A DNA stretch of 32,586 bases from a virus. The notes beneath the pieces were generated by a model. The model ran no database searches. It was given only the letters and a program-made list of their open reading frames with translations, and had not been told where the DNA came from. A program made the translations under genes and the position numbers. The stretch is taken from positions 1 to 32,586 of the IMG/VR virus record IMGVR_UViG_3300045009_000361. One strand, written 5' to 3'. Numbering within the stretch: the first letter of the stretch is position 1; each line of letters opens with the position of its first letter. Shown here piece after piece: positions 1 to 6,592 of this stretch.

Positions 1-1
1 C

Positions 2-52
2 ATTCTCAACAACTACGTGCGACATATCTGGTCAAAAAAAAAGTATGAGTAA
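2..52 (+). CDS. C-terminal end of a truncated upstream gene
   Basis: An open frame enters from the left edge and ends at a TAA at 50-52, giving the basic tail ILNNYVRHIWSKKKYE. The next gene starts at 45, so the two would overlap by 8 bases, like many gene pairs here. Another frame is also open to a TGA at 46-48 and cannot be excluded. Sixteen residues are too few to name a family. Confidence 0.35.
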   Translation: MLNNYVRHIWSKKKYE

Positions 53-749
53 AAAATGCATCGAGTTTTTGCCGTCTTGTCAACTAGTCAGAGATGTTGT
101 ACCGCCACCAACGCCCGCAAGAAAATTTATTCCTCAATGGTACAAAAACGCGCCAAGTGACTATCTGAAAAATACTAGAATTATGCAGGGTGAGTTAAAA
201 AATACAAGTCTTAAACAATGTATGCCTTTCTTTGACGCATTCTACTTAGGATATGTGCAAGTCACTTGGTCTGACATTTTCATAAAAAATGAAAACGGAA
301 AAATATCATGGTTTTTAGCAAGCAAACCTGAAGTTTTAGGTTGGCGTGAGACAAAACACGTTCCCACTTTCGATGAAGTTTTTTATGAAAAGGAGTTTGT
401 TTGGTATCAACCTTTCATACCCAAGACACCAAAAGATTATTCCGTTTTAGTGACGCACCCACTAAACCGTTTTGACTTGCCTTTCGTAACCCTTGCGGGC
501 GTAATGGATAGCGACGGTTTTCATCACTCGGCTAACGGGCAGATACCTTTTTACGTAAAACACGGCTTCTCGGGCTTGATTCCAAAAGGCACGCCGATGT
601 TCCAGATAATTCCGTTCAAGCGAGAAGCGTGGGTGTCAGCCGTGCGCGAGTTCGACCAAGACGCAATGGACGCAAAGCAACGAGAGCGCCATTCGGTATT
701 TTGGCACTTCTATAAAGACAAGTTTTGGCAAAGAAAGTCATACGAATAA
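45..749 (+). CDS. conserved phage protein of unknown function
   Basis: A 234-residue soluble protein with no signal peptide or membrane segment. Near the N terminus it has a Pro-rich stretch followed by ARKFIPQWYKNAP; the C-terminal half is rich in aromatic residues (NGQIPFYVKHGFSG, FWHFYKDKFW). The 'IPxWYK' opening and aromatic tail remind me of uncharacterised proteins common in aquatic phages, but I cannot assign a function. The ATG at 45 overlaps the end of the preceding frame. It is more A/T-rich than the minus-strand block that follows, which suggests a different origin. Confidence 0.7.
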   Translation: MSKKCIEFLPSCQLVRDVVPPPTPARKFIPQWYKNAPSDYLKNTRIMQGELKNTSLKQCMPFFDAFYLGYVQVTWSDIFIKNENGKISWFLASKPEVLGWRETKHVPTFDEVFYEKEFVWYQPFIPKTPKDYSVLVTHPLNRFDLPFVTLAGVMDSDGFHHSANGQIPFYVKHGFSGLIPKGTPMFQIIPFKREAWVSAVREFDQDAMDAKQRERHSVFWHFYKDKFWQRKSYE

Positions 750-784
750 CCCGATAACCCGCCCCTATCCAAATGACCCGATGA

Positions 785-1057
785 CTAGGTGATAGCCCGC
801 CACGCCCCCGTGTCGTGCCGCCAACTCCTGACCCCCTCGCCGTCAGCCACCACCTCAACCTCGTCCTCGGCGTAGATGTCCGACAGGTGCAGGGTCTCTC
901 CCTTGTCCTTCGGCTCGGCCCAAACTATCCCCGCGTAGGCGTCCTCTTTCACATTCCACTCTTTGGTGTCGTCCCACTCGTTGTCGGCGAACACCGTGCG
1001 GTTGGCGTCGTCAAGCCAGTCGCTCAGGTCGTCTACCTCTGGTTGTTGCTTATCCAC
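785..1057 (-). CDS. small acidic hypothetical protein
   Basis: A 90-residue protein on the minus strand from a GTG start (CAC at 1055-1057 on the + strand). It is strongly acidic with several Trp residues (DDLSDWLDDANRTVF, WNVKEDAY, WRHDTGAW), and no domain is recognised. Its start overlaps the end of the upstream 27-residue membrane protein gene by 25 bases, suggesting translational coupling in a minus-strand mini-operon. Base composition is G/C-rich like its minus-strand neighbours. Plus-strand frames also cross this stretch, but they read as Arg/Pro/Leu-rich shadow translations. Confidence 0.55.
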   Translation of the reverse strand: MDKQQPEVDDLSDWLDDANRTVFADNEWDDTKEWNVKEDAYAGIVWAEPKDKGETLHLSDIYAEDEVEVVADGEGVRSWRHDTGAWRAIT

Positions 1058-1116
1058 ACCAACGCGCCCACGAGCAACACGACGAAACCGAATATGCCGA
1101 CCTCGAACAGGGTCAT
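1033..1116 (-). CDS. 27-residue single-pass membrane protein
   Basis: The minus strand encodes MTLFEVGIFGFVVLLVGA followed by LVWISNNQR and a TAG at 1035-1033. It is essentially one hydrophobic helix with a short polar tail. The ATG (1116-1114) overlaps the TGA of the preceding minus-strand micro-ORF in an ATGA arrangement, which supports real translation. The helix could be a holin-like, antiholin-like or membrane regulatory peptide, but nothing specific can be recognised. Confidence 0.5.
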   Translation of the reverse strand: MTLFEVGIFGFVVLLVGALVWISNNQR

Positions 1117-1196
1117 TGGATAATCCAGATGATGAGAAGTGCTATGGCGACGCCGATAGCTGCGTACATCAGCCCCGTGAAGTCGTTTAGGTTCAT
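1113..1196 (-). CDS. 27-residue single-pass membrane protein
   Basis: The minus strand from an ATG at 1196-1194 encodes MNLNDFTGLMYAAIGVA followed by IALLIIWIIQ and a TGA at 1115-1113. It is a short polar N terminus followed by one transmembrane helix. It is coupled by an ATGA overlap to a second 27-residue membrane protein. Two consecutive tiny hydrophobic frames joined this way are unlikely by chance in G/C-rich DNA. Function unknown. Confidence 0.5.
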   Translation of the reverse strand: MNLNDFTGLMYAAIGVAIALLIIWIIQ

Positions 1197-1221
1197 TCGG
1201 TCAGAGTACGCCGACACGGGT

Positions 1222-1241
1222 AAAAAAGCCGGCGAGCGCCG
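1222..1241 (-). terminator. possible Rho-independent terminator after the minus-strand gene
   Basis: Read on the minus strand, a CGGCG-CT-CGCCG hairpin (1241-1230) is followed within two bases by six T residues (1227-1222). It begins immediately after the stop codon of the 1242-1925 gene, where a terminator is expected. The stem is only four to five pairs. If it works, the two micro-ORFs and the 785-1057 gene need their own promoter or partial read-through. Confidence 0.5.
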
Positions 1242-1925
1242 TCACCGCTTCGACACCTCGTAGTTGTATCTGTCGCTGTCCTCGGTAATCCATTTGTCGG
1301 CGTCCTCTACGTCGTATTTGTGATTGTTCAACAATCTGTCGATTACTAGGTTCTTTTTGGTGGTGAAGGACGGGTCAAGCAGCAGCACGCGGTTGTTGGG
1401 CTGGACGGCAAAATTGCCATCGTCCCGCTGAATCACATGCCCACACTTGTGCTGCCCAGGCACTTCGCTGAATCCCGTGTCCACGATGTTCGATTCCGCC
1501 GCGTGCCAATCAAGGGTAAACAGATACTTGCCCTTGACCCGTTGCTTGTGCCTATCCATGTAATGCATACGCATGTTGTAAAGGCTCTCGAACCTCGTCA
1601 CCGACACGTAGGGGCTAAACGAGTTCCAGAGCACCAAATCGTGCAAGTCCACCTCGGGCACTTCGGGCTCGGTGCAGAAGGCGCTTATGGGCATGCGCCA
1701 CCACAACCCGCCGTCTTCCATTAGGAAGTGGAATAGGGGGCTGCGACTTTTTACGCTGGCTACCCCGAATATCACGCAGGGGTAATAGGTATTAAAGGAA
1801 TCCCTTTGGTCTCTTAAATAGTTGCCGCGCACGTACGCCTCGATGGGCGGGATATTCGCATTGAGCTCAGGCATGCGAAAAGCATAAATCACACTGGTGT
1901 AATTCACCCCTACTATCTCCGGCAT
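1242..1925 (-). CDS. conserved aquatic-phage protein of unknown function
   Basis: A 227-residue minus-strand protein taken from the ATG at 1925-1923 (MPEIVGVNYTSVIYAF). Conserved-looking blocks include YPCVIFGVASVKSRSPLFHF, GGLWWRMPISAFC, VLWNSFSPYVSV, YLFTLDWHAAESN and GQHKCGHVIQRDDGNFA. I recognise this type of sequence from marine and freshwater phages, where it is uncharacterised. No membrane segment or known catalytic motif is visible. In-frame Met codons at 1934 and 1943 are possible alternative starts. The chosen start overlaps that of the divergent Ntn-hydrolase gene. A hairpin with a T-run follows the stop codon. Confidence 0.75.
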   Translation of the reverse strand: MPEIVGVNYTSVIYAFRMPELNANIPPIEAYVRGNYLRDQRDSFNTYYPCVIFGVASVKSRSPLFHFLMEDGGLWWRMPISAFCTEPEVPEVDLHDLVLWNSFSPYVSVTRFESLYNMRMHYMDRHKQRVKGKYLFTLDWHAAESNIVDTGFSEVPGQHKCGHVIQRDDGNFAVQPNNRVLLLDPSFTTKKNLVIDRLLNNHKYDVEDADKWITEDSDRYNYEVSKR

Positions 1926-2463
1926 GACCTGCATTGTGGGCATAGCCGACGGCAAATCCGGCAAGGTCTTTTTGGCGGGGGACAGGGGAGCCTCAACCGA
2001 CGACACGATTCTCGCCTCGCAAGACCCCAAAATCGCACGTAGGGGCGCTTTTGTAATCGGTTACGCAGGAAACTACGGTCTAGGTCAATTGATGCTACAT
2101 GGCTTCAAAATCCCTCCTCTTCCACGTAATAAAAATCCCTTACTACCTTTCATGCGCACGACATTTCACGACGCCTTCATTCGATTAATAGAAAAGACAA
2201 AATACAAAATGGAAGTGGCCCACGAAGACACACAATCGGGTTTTCTTCTTGGGGTAAGAGGAGAATTGTTTGAGTACGAGCCAATTGATGGGCAGATGGC
2301 GCAGTTTGAGGAATCAACCTTAGGTGCAGGTGCACAAATCGCATTAGGTGCTTTGTATGCCACTAAGGGCATGAATCCCGAGGACAGGGTTAAGTTGGCA
2401 GTCGGCGCCGCGTGTTTTTACTCCACGTCATGTCGTGAGCCAATCGATTTTTTGATGCTATGA
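1924..2463 (+). CDS. proteasome-like Ntn-hydrolase family protein
   Basis: A 179-residue protein beginning MTCIVGIADG. The family (20S proteasome beta, HslV and relatives) uses an N-terminal Thr exposed by removing Met, and here Thr is residue 2. Asp20 in AGDRGAS and Lys36 in DPKIAR are 16 residues apart, the same spacing as Asp17 and Lys33 in the proteasome. GAGAQIALGAL near residue 132 matches the family's GSGxxxAxGAL strand and helix. It is probably a peptidase or amidohydrolase, but the substrate is unknown. The required Thr2 fixes the start at 1924, although no good ribosome-binding site precedes it and it overlaps the start of the divergent gene. The next gene overlaps by ATGA. Confidence 0.75.
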   Translation: MTCIVGIADGKSGKVFLAGDRGASTDDTILASQDPKIARRGAFVIGYAGNYGLGQLMLHGFKIPPLPRNKNPLLPFMRTTFHDAFIRLIEKTKYKMEVAHEDTQSGFLLGVRGELFEYEPIDGQMAQFEESTLGAGAQIALGALYATKGMNPEDRVKLAVGAACFYSTSCREPIDFLML

Positions 2464-3167
2464 AATGCGTTGCCTGCAATAGCTCTTACCTTCAAGAAAG
2501 CATCGTGCCTCGTGCTGCGTTTATTGTTGAGCGGGCGGTGATAGATAAGTCTTGCTATTCATATAAGTGTGAGGCATGCGGGACGACTTTCTCACATCCA
2601 AGATACACCGAGACGCAGATGAATTTAATTTATCTAAATTACCGCGGTATTGAATATGACAAAATGCGAGCCAAACACGAGCCCAATTATCAGCCCCATG
2701 TCGAGAATTCTGAAAGTTGTCAGAGGGTGTTGAACGCTGCTGAATATATGTTGCAACCTTATCTCAAGGAACCGCGCATTCTTGATGTTGGGGGTTTCGA
2801 TGGATTGCATACACCACTACGACATATTGCAGCGGCACACCACGTGCTTGACCCATTTACAGCAAAATTGAAAGCGGGGATGAGAGTTGATTTGCCAGAG
2901 CCACCATATGACCTTGTAGTACTTTCAAACTTGTTAGAGCACGTCTCTAACCCGTACGAATTTTTGCTGGATTGGATACAGCACTCCTCCAAAATGATTT
3001 ACCTTGAGGTGCCATTAGCCAACCTCAGGAGGCCCCCGTCGCATATTCATGAGCATCAAATTTTTTTTACGGTCGCTGGAATGAGCCTTTTGCTCGAGCG
3101 CGCGAGGTTGAGATTGCTAGATTTAAGAATTCGACAGCGCCAGATACTCATCGCCGCAAAGCGTTAG
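2460..3167 (+). CDS. SAM-dependent methyltransferase with N-terminal zinc ribbon
   Basis: A 235-residue protein. The N terminus has two Cys pairs (MKCVACNSS and YKCEACGTTFS), as in sugar C-methyltransferase-like proteins with a zinc-binding domain. The class I methyltransferase core follows: motif I as ILDVGGFDG near residue 107, then PYDLVVLSNLLEHVSNPYEF for motifs II and III. A late HEHQIFFT resembles the HixxFs motif of type 11/12 methyltransferases. It may act on a phage or host sugar, lipid or small molecule; the substrate cannot be read from sequence. Its ATG overlaps the stop of the Ntn-hydrolase gene, so the two are probably co-expressed. Confidence 0.8.
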   Translation: MKCVACNSSYLQESIVPRAAFIVERAVIDKSCYSYKCEACGTTFSHPRYTETQMNLIYLNYRGIEYDKMRAKHEPNYQPHVENSESCQRVLNAAEYMLQPYLKEPRILDVGGFDGLHTPLRHIAAAHHVLDPFTAKLKAGMRVDLPEPPYDLVVLSNLLEHVSNPYEFLLDWIQHSSKMIYLEVPLANLRRPPSHIHEHQIFFTVAGMSLLLERARLRLLDLRIRQRQILIAAKR

Positions 3168-3271
3168 AACATATGTTCGAGCCCTTAAAAGGGGCCAGAT
3201 TCATGAGCCTCGCTCCCGAGGGGGGCATGCAGCCTCAGATTATGAGAGGTCAAAGCCAGGAATATTCGGTA

Positions 3272-3303
3272 GGGGGTGTATAGTTACACCTATTGAAAGG
3301 GGG
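3272..3303 (+). promoter_or_regulatory. palindromic promoter/operator element 1 with GAAAGGGG leader
   Basis: Between the methyltransferase and the ArdC gene is a perfect palindrome GGTGTA-TAGT-TACACC (3275-3290) inside GGGGGTGTATAGTTACACC, with a TATAGT that could be a -10 box. The ribosome-binding site GAAAGGGGG (3295-3303) lies six bases before the GTG start at 3310. Related elements occur at 6047, 7464, 13290 and 13581. The rest of the 3168-3309 gap shows no gene. Confidence 0.5.
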
Positions 3304-3309
3304 TAATAC

Positions 3310-4173
3310 GTGAAAAACCAGTTGGCAGAACGTGTTACACAACGCATCATCGACCAGCTAGAGAGCGGCGTCGTCCCTTGGCAAAAGCCATGGACGGTCG
3401 ACGGCTTACTACCCACGTCGGGTGCTAGCAAAAAAACGTACCGTGGAATCAATACCTTGATTCTGTCTACAGTTCAATTTGCGGAGGGCTACAAAAGCCC
3501 CTACTGGCTCACCTACAAACAGGCAGAAAAAGAGGGTGCTCACGTCCGCAAGGGCGAGAAGGCGACGCCGATTGTCTTCTGGAAGGTCATTGATAAGCCC
3601 GAGGCCAAAGAGGATGAGAGTTCAAAGTACGTCGTATCAAGGTCATACAACGTCTTCAACCTCGACCAAATCGAGGGTTTGGAAATTGAGACGCCAGAGT
3701 TCGTTATTGAGCCTCCCGACCAAATTCAACGGCGGGTCTTGTCAGGATACGAAAAGGCCCCTCAGGTGATTTACGCGGCGCAGGGACGGGCATCTTACTC
3801 GCCCGCTCTTGACCGAGTGACTTTGCCGCCCTACTCCGCTTTCAACTCAAACACGGGTCACCTTGCAACGCTGTTTCACGAATTGGTGCATTCGACGGGT
3901 CACGAGTCCAGATTGAACCGATTCGCAAAGACTGGCCTGCCTAACGAAGAGTATGCAGAGGAGGAGTTGGTCGCAGAGATTGGCGCGGCCATTCTTAACG
4001 GCTACTTTGGCTTAGACGTACAGCATGAGCAATCCGCAAGTTACATTGCGAGTTGGTTGAGCGTGCTTAAGAACGACCGAAACCTGCTGGTCAATGCGGC
4101 GCAGAAGGCACAGAAAGCAGTGGACTTGCTAAACGTCGACGGCTTGCAGGTGGACTTGGCTGTTGCTGCTTGA
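3310..4173 (+). CDS. ardC: ArdC-like antirestriction protein (ssDNA-binding plus zincin)
   Basis: A 287-residue protein with the two-domain layout of ArdC. The N-terminal domain (about 1-120) has the hallmarks RVTQRIIDQLESGVVPWQKPW and YRGINTLIL, typical of the ssDNA-binding region of this family. The C-terminal domain is a zincin-like metallopeptidase with H190-E191-L192-V193-H194 inside FHELVHSTGHESRLNR and a downstream YAEEELVAEIGAA helix that should supply the third ligand. Known ArdC proteins protect entering DNA from restriction. The GTG start is set by the GAAAGGGGG site just upstream, behind palindromic element 1. The following gene starts in a TTGA overlap. Confidence 0.88.
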   Translation: MKNQLAERVTQRIIDQLESGVVPWQKPWTVDGLLPTSGASKKTYRGINTLILSTVQFAEGYKSPYWLTYKQAEKEGAHVRKGEKATPIVFWKVIDKPEAKEDESSKYVVSRSYNVFNLDQIEGLEIETPEFVIEPPDQIQRRVLSGYEKAPQVIYAAQGRASYSPALDRVTLPPYSAFNSNTGHLATLFHELVHSTGHESRLNRFAKTGLPNEEYAEEELVAEIGAAILNGYFGLDVQHEQSASYIASWLSVLKNDRNLLVNAAQKAQKAVDLLNVDGLQVDLAVAA

Positions 4174-4739
4174 TATACCAGCCACTAGGCGTGTTGTGGC
4201 GGCTTGAACCTTTTGAGGTCTGGGCCGCCCAACAAATTGCGCTACGGCGCACTTTTGAAAATAAAAACATCCAGCACATTTATCGCAACTATGACCATTT
4301 AGAACCTCAACCCCTAGCAGAATTGAGCGCGGCGTGTTGTGAGATGGCTGTTGCATCGCGATTAAATCGCTATTGGGGTGGGTTAGCGTGGAAGCTCGAG
4401 GAGCACAAAATCTATTCGGAGCGTGTCGCTGATGTGAGCGACTGTATTGAGGTGAAAAGAATCCGATATCAGCACTCGCATTGCAAATACAACGAGCTTG
4501 ATTTGAAATATGACCGCTGGGTCTTTTGTTGCTTGCCTTTGTTCGTAGACCCCGAGAATATTCGCGCGGTATGGGTAGATATTGTTGGTTACCAAAAAGC
4601 ACGAATTCTTCATAAACACCATCACGCTAGGCATTTTGACCACCGTGGGGAGATTCAATATAGCGTACGCAAAAAATATCTGCTGAAACTACCCGTAGAA
4701 CCTAGAAGACCACAGTCAGTATTTACAAATAATCCATGA
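4170..4739 (+). CDS. hypothetical protein, possible PD-(D/E)XK-like fold
   Basis: A 189-residue protein from a TTG start overlapping the ArdC stop (TTGA). No signal or membrane segment. The middle reads KIYSERVADVSDCIEVKRIRY, later KYDRWVFCCLPLFVD and AVWVDIVGYQKARIL. An Asp followed by E-x-K (IEVKR) and beta-rich segments fits a restriction-endonuclease-like fold used by several small phage proteins, but this is pattern-level evidence only. Coupling to ardC would suit a role in entering-DNA protection or DNA processing. The His-rich stretch HKHHHARHFDH near residue 148 is unusual. Confidence 0.6.
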   Translation: MIYQPLGVLWRLEPFEVWAAQQIALRRTFENKNIQHIYRNYDHLEPQPLAELSAACCEMAVASRLNRYWGGLAWKLEEHKIYSERVADVSDCIEVKRIRYQHSHCKYNELDLKYDRWVFCCLPLFVDPENIRAVWVDIVGYQKARILHKHHHARHFDHRGEIQYSVRKKYLLKLPVEPRRPQSVFTNNP

Positions 4740-4756
4740 TTTCATAGAATAATTTA

Positions 4757-4987
4757 GTGAGACCGCCACCGTGGAAGATTCGAAGACGTGTCACCATCGG
4801 CACTTTGTTTTTTTGTGCTTTGATGGTGCTCTATGTCGCGTTTCGTTGGGAATCTACATCGCTTGCTGAGACGTTGGTTCTCTCGATGGCGGGCTTGGCA
4901 GGCACAATCGTGGCGTCATATGTTGGGTTTGCCACATACGAGGATACAAAACTCTATCGACCCAAAAGGGACGATAGTGAGGAGTAG
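4757..4987 (+). CDS. two-pass membrane protein, holin-like or lysis-associated
   Basis: A 76-residue protein from a GTG start, with a basic N terminus (MRPPPWKIRRR), two hydrophobic segments (about 14-30, TLFFCALMVLYVAF, and 37-60, LAETLVLSMAGLAGTIVASY), and a charged tail ending KRDDSEE. Its size, topology and position directly before an r1t-like holin suit a second holin or antiholin, but the family is not recognised. Another frame over part of this region is a low-quality shadow. Confidence 0.6.
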   Translation: MRPPPWKIRRRVTIGTLFFCALMVLYVAFRWESTSLAETLVLSMAGLAGTIVASYVGFATYEDTKLYRPKRDDSEE

Positions 4988-5014
4988 GTCAATAACTTAC
5001 ATACGGGAGGAAGA

Positions 5015-5239
5015 ATGATTTTTACCTTGAGTTTTTGGAAGTTGGCTACGGAACGAGCCGTCAAGACTTTTGCGCAGACAGCATTAGCACTACTTGGTGC
5101 ATCAACCTTGAACGTTTTGACGGTTGATTGGCAACAAGCGATTGGTGTGAGTGCAGGCGCCGCGGTTCTAAGTTATCTCACGTCCGTCGTCTCCGTCGAG
5201 ATAACTAAATCAGGCATCAGTCTGGTCAAACCAGAATAA
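5015..5239 (+). CDS. phage holin, r1t-like
   Basis: A 74-residue protein with the pattern of the r1t-type holin family: FWKLATERAVKTFAQTALALLGA, then a VDWQQAIGVSAGAAVLSYLTS hydrophobic segment and a short polar end. Holins of this group form membrane lesions that release or activate the endolysin. A GGGAGG ribosome-binding site (5005-5010) precedes the ATG. An M15 endolysin lies two genes downstream, completing a compact lysis module. Confidence 0.82.
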   Translation: MIFTLSFWKLATERAVKTFAQTALALLGASTLNVLTVDWQQAIGVSAGAAVLSYLTSVVSVEITKSGISLVKPE

Positions 5240-5280
5240 TTTACGTTGCTTGATTAACGACGTGAAAGTATTTTGCGCCA

Positions 5281-5631
5281 ATGCCAATTCTCGAAATTGT
5301 CGCTGCGCTGACAGGAATACTAACGTTCATTTTCTTAGTCAACCGCTTCGTCACGCCAGCAATCAAGAGGGTCAGTAGATATCTCGACTGGCAAGATGAG
5401 TTCAAAAAGGATTGGCAGGGTGAGCCTGCTAGGGCGGGACGTGATGCGACTCTTGGTGTCATGGAAAGATTGAATCGGTTGGACGGTGAGTTGAGCCGCA
5501 ACGGTGGAGACTCCGTGAAAGATGTGGTTGAGACGATGCAAAAAGATGTTTGCTCTGTCAATAAGCGTCTGACGAAACTAGAGAAGGCGCAGGAAAATCT
5601 TAATAACGTAATATTAGAAAGGCTCTCATGA
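5281..5631 (+). CDS. N-terminal membrane helix plus coiled coil, DUF2746-like
   Basis: A 116-residue protein with one hydrophobic helix (about 4-23, LEIVAALTGILTFIFLVNRF), then WQDEFKKDWQGEPARAGRD and a long heptad-like helix (VMERLNRLDGELSRN to KLEKAQENLNNVI). This membrane-anchor-plus-coiled-coil layout next to holin and endolysin genes is common in actinobacterial phages and resembles proteins annotated DUF2746. It may be a lysis accessory or spanin-like factor, but no function is established from sequence. The endolysin ATG overlaps its stop. Confidence 0.7.
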   Translation: MPILEIVAALTGILTFIFLVNRFVTPAIKRVSRYLDWQDEFKKDWQGEPARAGRDATLGVMERLNRLDGELSRNGGDSVKDVVETMQKDVCSVNKRLTKLEKAQENLNNVILERLS

Positions 5632-6032
5632 TTAATTGGAAAGACCCCTCATCAAAAATCTCAAAACATTTCACAGTCAAAGATGTCACAAAGGGTGACA
5701 CAAAGAGGATTCCACCAAGCATAAAACTAAAAAGAAATGCCAAAAAATTGGCAAAAGCAATGGATAAAATTGTGGAGGAAAACGGGCGCATCATCATCAA
5801 TTCTTGGTATCGCGACCCAGAGACTAATCGTCGAGTTGGCGGTGCCCCCAATAGCCAACACCTTGAAGCGTGGGCAGCCGATATCAAATTGGCTTACGCG
5901 AACGCGAGCAAGCAGATTGAGTTCGAGAAAAAGCTAGACCGCACCTGGAAAGGGGGAGTGGGTCGGGGTGTTAAGTCAGGCAAGGGATTTACGCACGTTG
6001 ATTTAGGCTCAAACCGTAGGTGGGACTACTAG
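5628..6032 (+). CDS. endolysin, peptidase M15 (D-Ala-D-Ala carboxypeptidase-like)
   Basis: A 134-residue single-domain protein of the M15 zinc peptidase type. It opens with SSKISKHFTVKDV, typical of the subgroup, and shows INSWYRDPETNRRVGGAPNSQ, H78 and D85 as zinc ligands in SQHLEAWAADI, and H123 in FTHVDLG. Family members cleave peptide bonds in the peptidoglycan stem or cross-bridge. No cell-wall-binding domain and no signal peptide are visible, so export should rely on the upstream holin. It overlaps the preceding membrane-protein gene by ATGA. Confidence 0.87.
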   Translation: MINWKDPSSKISKHFTVKDVTKGDTKRIPPSIKLKRNAKKLAKAMDKIVEENGRIIINSWYRDPETNRRVGGAPNSQHLEAWAADIKLAYANASKQIEFEKKLDRTWKGGVGRGVKSGKGFTHVDLGSNRRWDY

Positions 6033-6046
6033 AACCCTTTTGTCGG

Positions 6047-6078
6047 GGGGGTGTGGTATAAATACCCCCGAGAGGGGG
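6047..6078 (+). promoter_or_regulatory. palindromic promoter/operator element 2
   Basis: GGGGGT (6047-6052) and ACCCCC (6064-6069) flank GTGGTATAAAT, which contains a nested GGTAT-AA-ATACC palindrome and a TATAAA box. GAGAGGGGG (6070-6078) follows as the ribosome-binding site for the GTG start at 6083. This is the start of the recombination and replication operon. Confidence 0.55.
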
Positions 6079-6082
6079 ACAT

Positions 6083-6592
6083 GTGTCAGAAGACAGAGAA
6101 CCGTTTGAAATCACGGACGATTCAACCGCTGCATGGGCTATGCGAAAATTACGTGCCTTACGTCAGCAGATAGAGGCGGCACGCAAAACCGCAGAAGATG
6201 AGACAGTCAGAGTTCAAGACTGGTTAGAGCGACAGACTGAGAAAATCGAGAGAGACGCTCAGTACTTTGAGAATTTATTGATTCATTACGCGATTGAACA
6301 AAGACAAAACGCAGACCGCAAGACGATTGACCTTCCCACGGGTCGCGTAAGCTCGAGAGCGTCGCATGAATCATGGAGCATCGACAAAGAAAGTTTCATC
6401 AAATGGGCGAAAGATTTTGCGCCTAATTTGGTGAGAATCAAGACGACTGAGTTGCCAGAGACCGTCGAGGTGTTGGAAGAGCACCTTGTCAGCGCTAATG
6501 GCAAAGTGGTTGTAAAGGAGACAGGCGAAATCGTCGACGGCATCGAGATAAAAGACGCGACGATATTTTACAAAGTGGAGGTAGACAAATGA
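6083..6592 (+). CDS. gam: Gam-like host-nuclease inhibitor protein
   Basis: A 169-residue protein. The N-terminal half is a long charged helix (AAWAMRKLRALRQQIEAARK to VQDWLERQTEKIERDAQYF) followed by TIDLPTGRVSSRASHESWSI and KWAKDFAPNLVRIKTTELP. This is the pattern of the Mu Gam family, which binds DNA ends and blocks host exonucleases such as RecBCD or AddAB. It is the first gene after promoter element 2, starts with GTG, and overlaps the Sak4-like gene by ATGA, consistent with a recombination operon. Confidence 0.82.
   Translation: MSEDREPFEITDDSTAAWAMRKLRALRQQIEAARKTAEDETVRVQDWLERQTEKIERDAQYFENLLIHYAIEQRQNADRKTIDLPTGRVSSRASHESWSIDKESFIKWAKDFAPNLVRIKTTELPETVEVLEEHLVSANGKVVVKETGEIVDGIEIKDATIFYKVEVDK

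Noticed and set aside
1437-1724. Plus-strand frame opposite the conserved minus-strand gene
   Set aside because: Its translation is His/Pro/Arg-rich and featureless, while the minus frame has recognisable conserved blocks.
1896-1908. GGTG-TAATT-CACC as a sixth promoter palindrome before the Ntn-hydrolase gene
   Set aside because: It lies within a conserved-looking minus-strand gene, has only four-base arms and lacks the GAAAGGGG site, so chance is likely.
4833-5018. Frame overlapping the two-pass membrane protein gene
   Set aside because: Its composition (Arg/Trp/Ser-rich) is that of a shifted reading of the membrane protein, and no ribosome-binding site precedes it.
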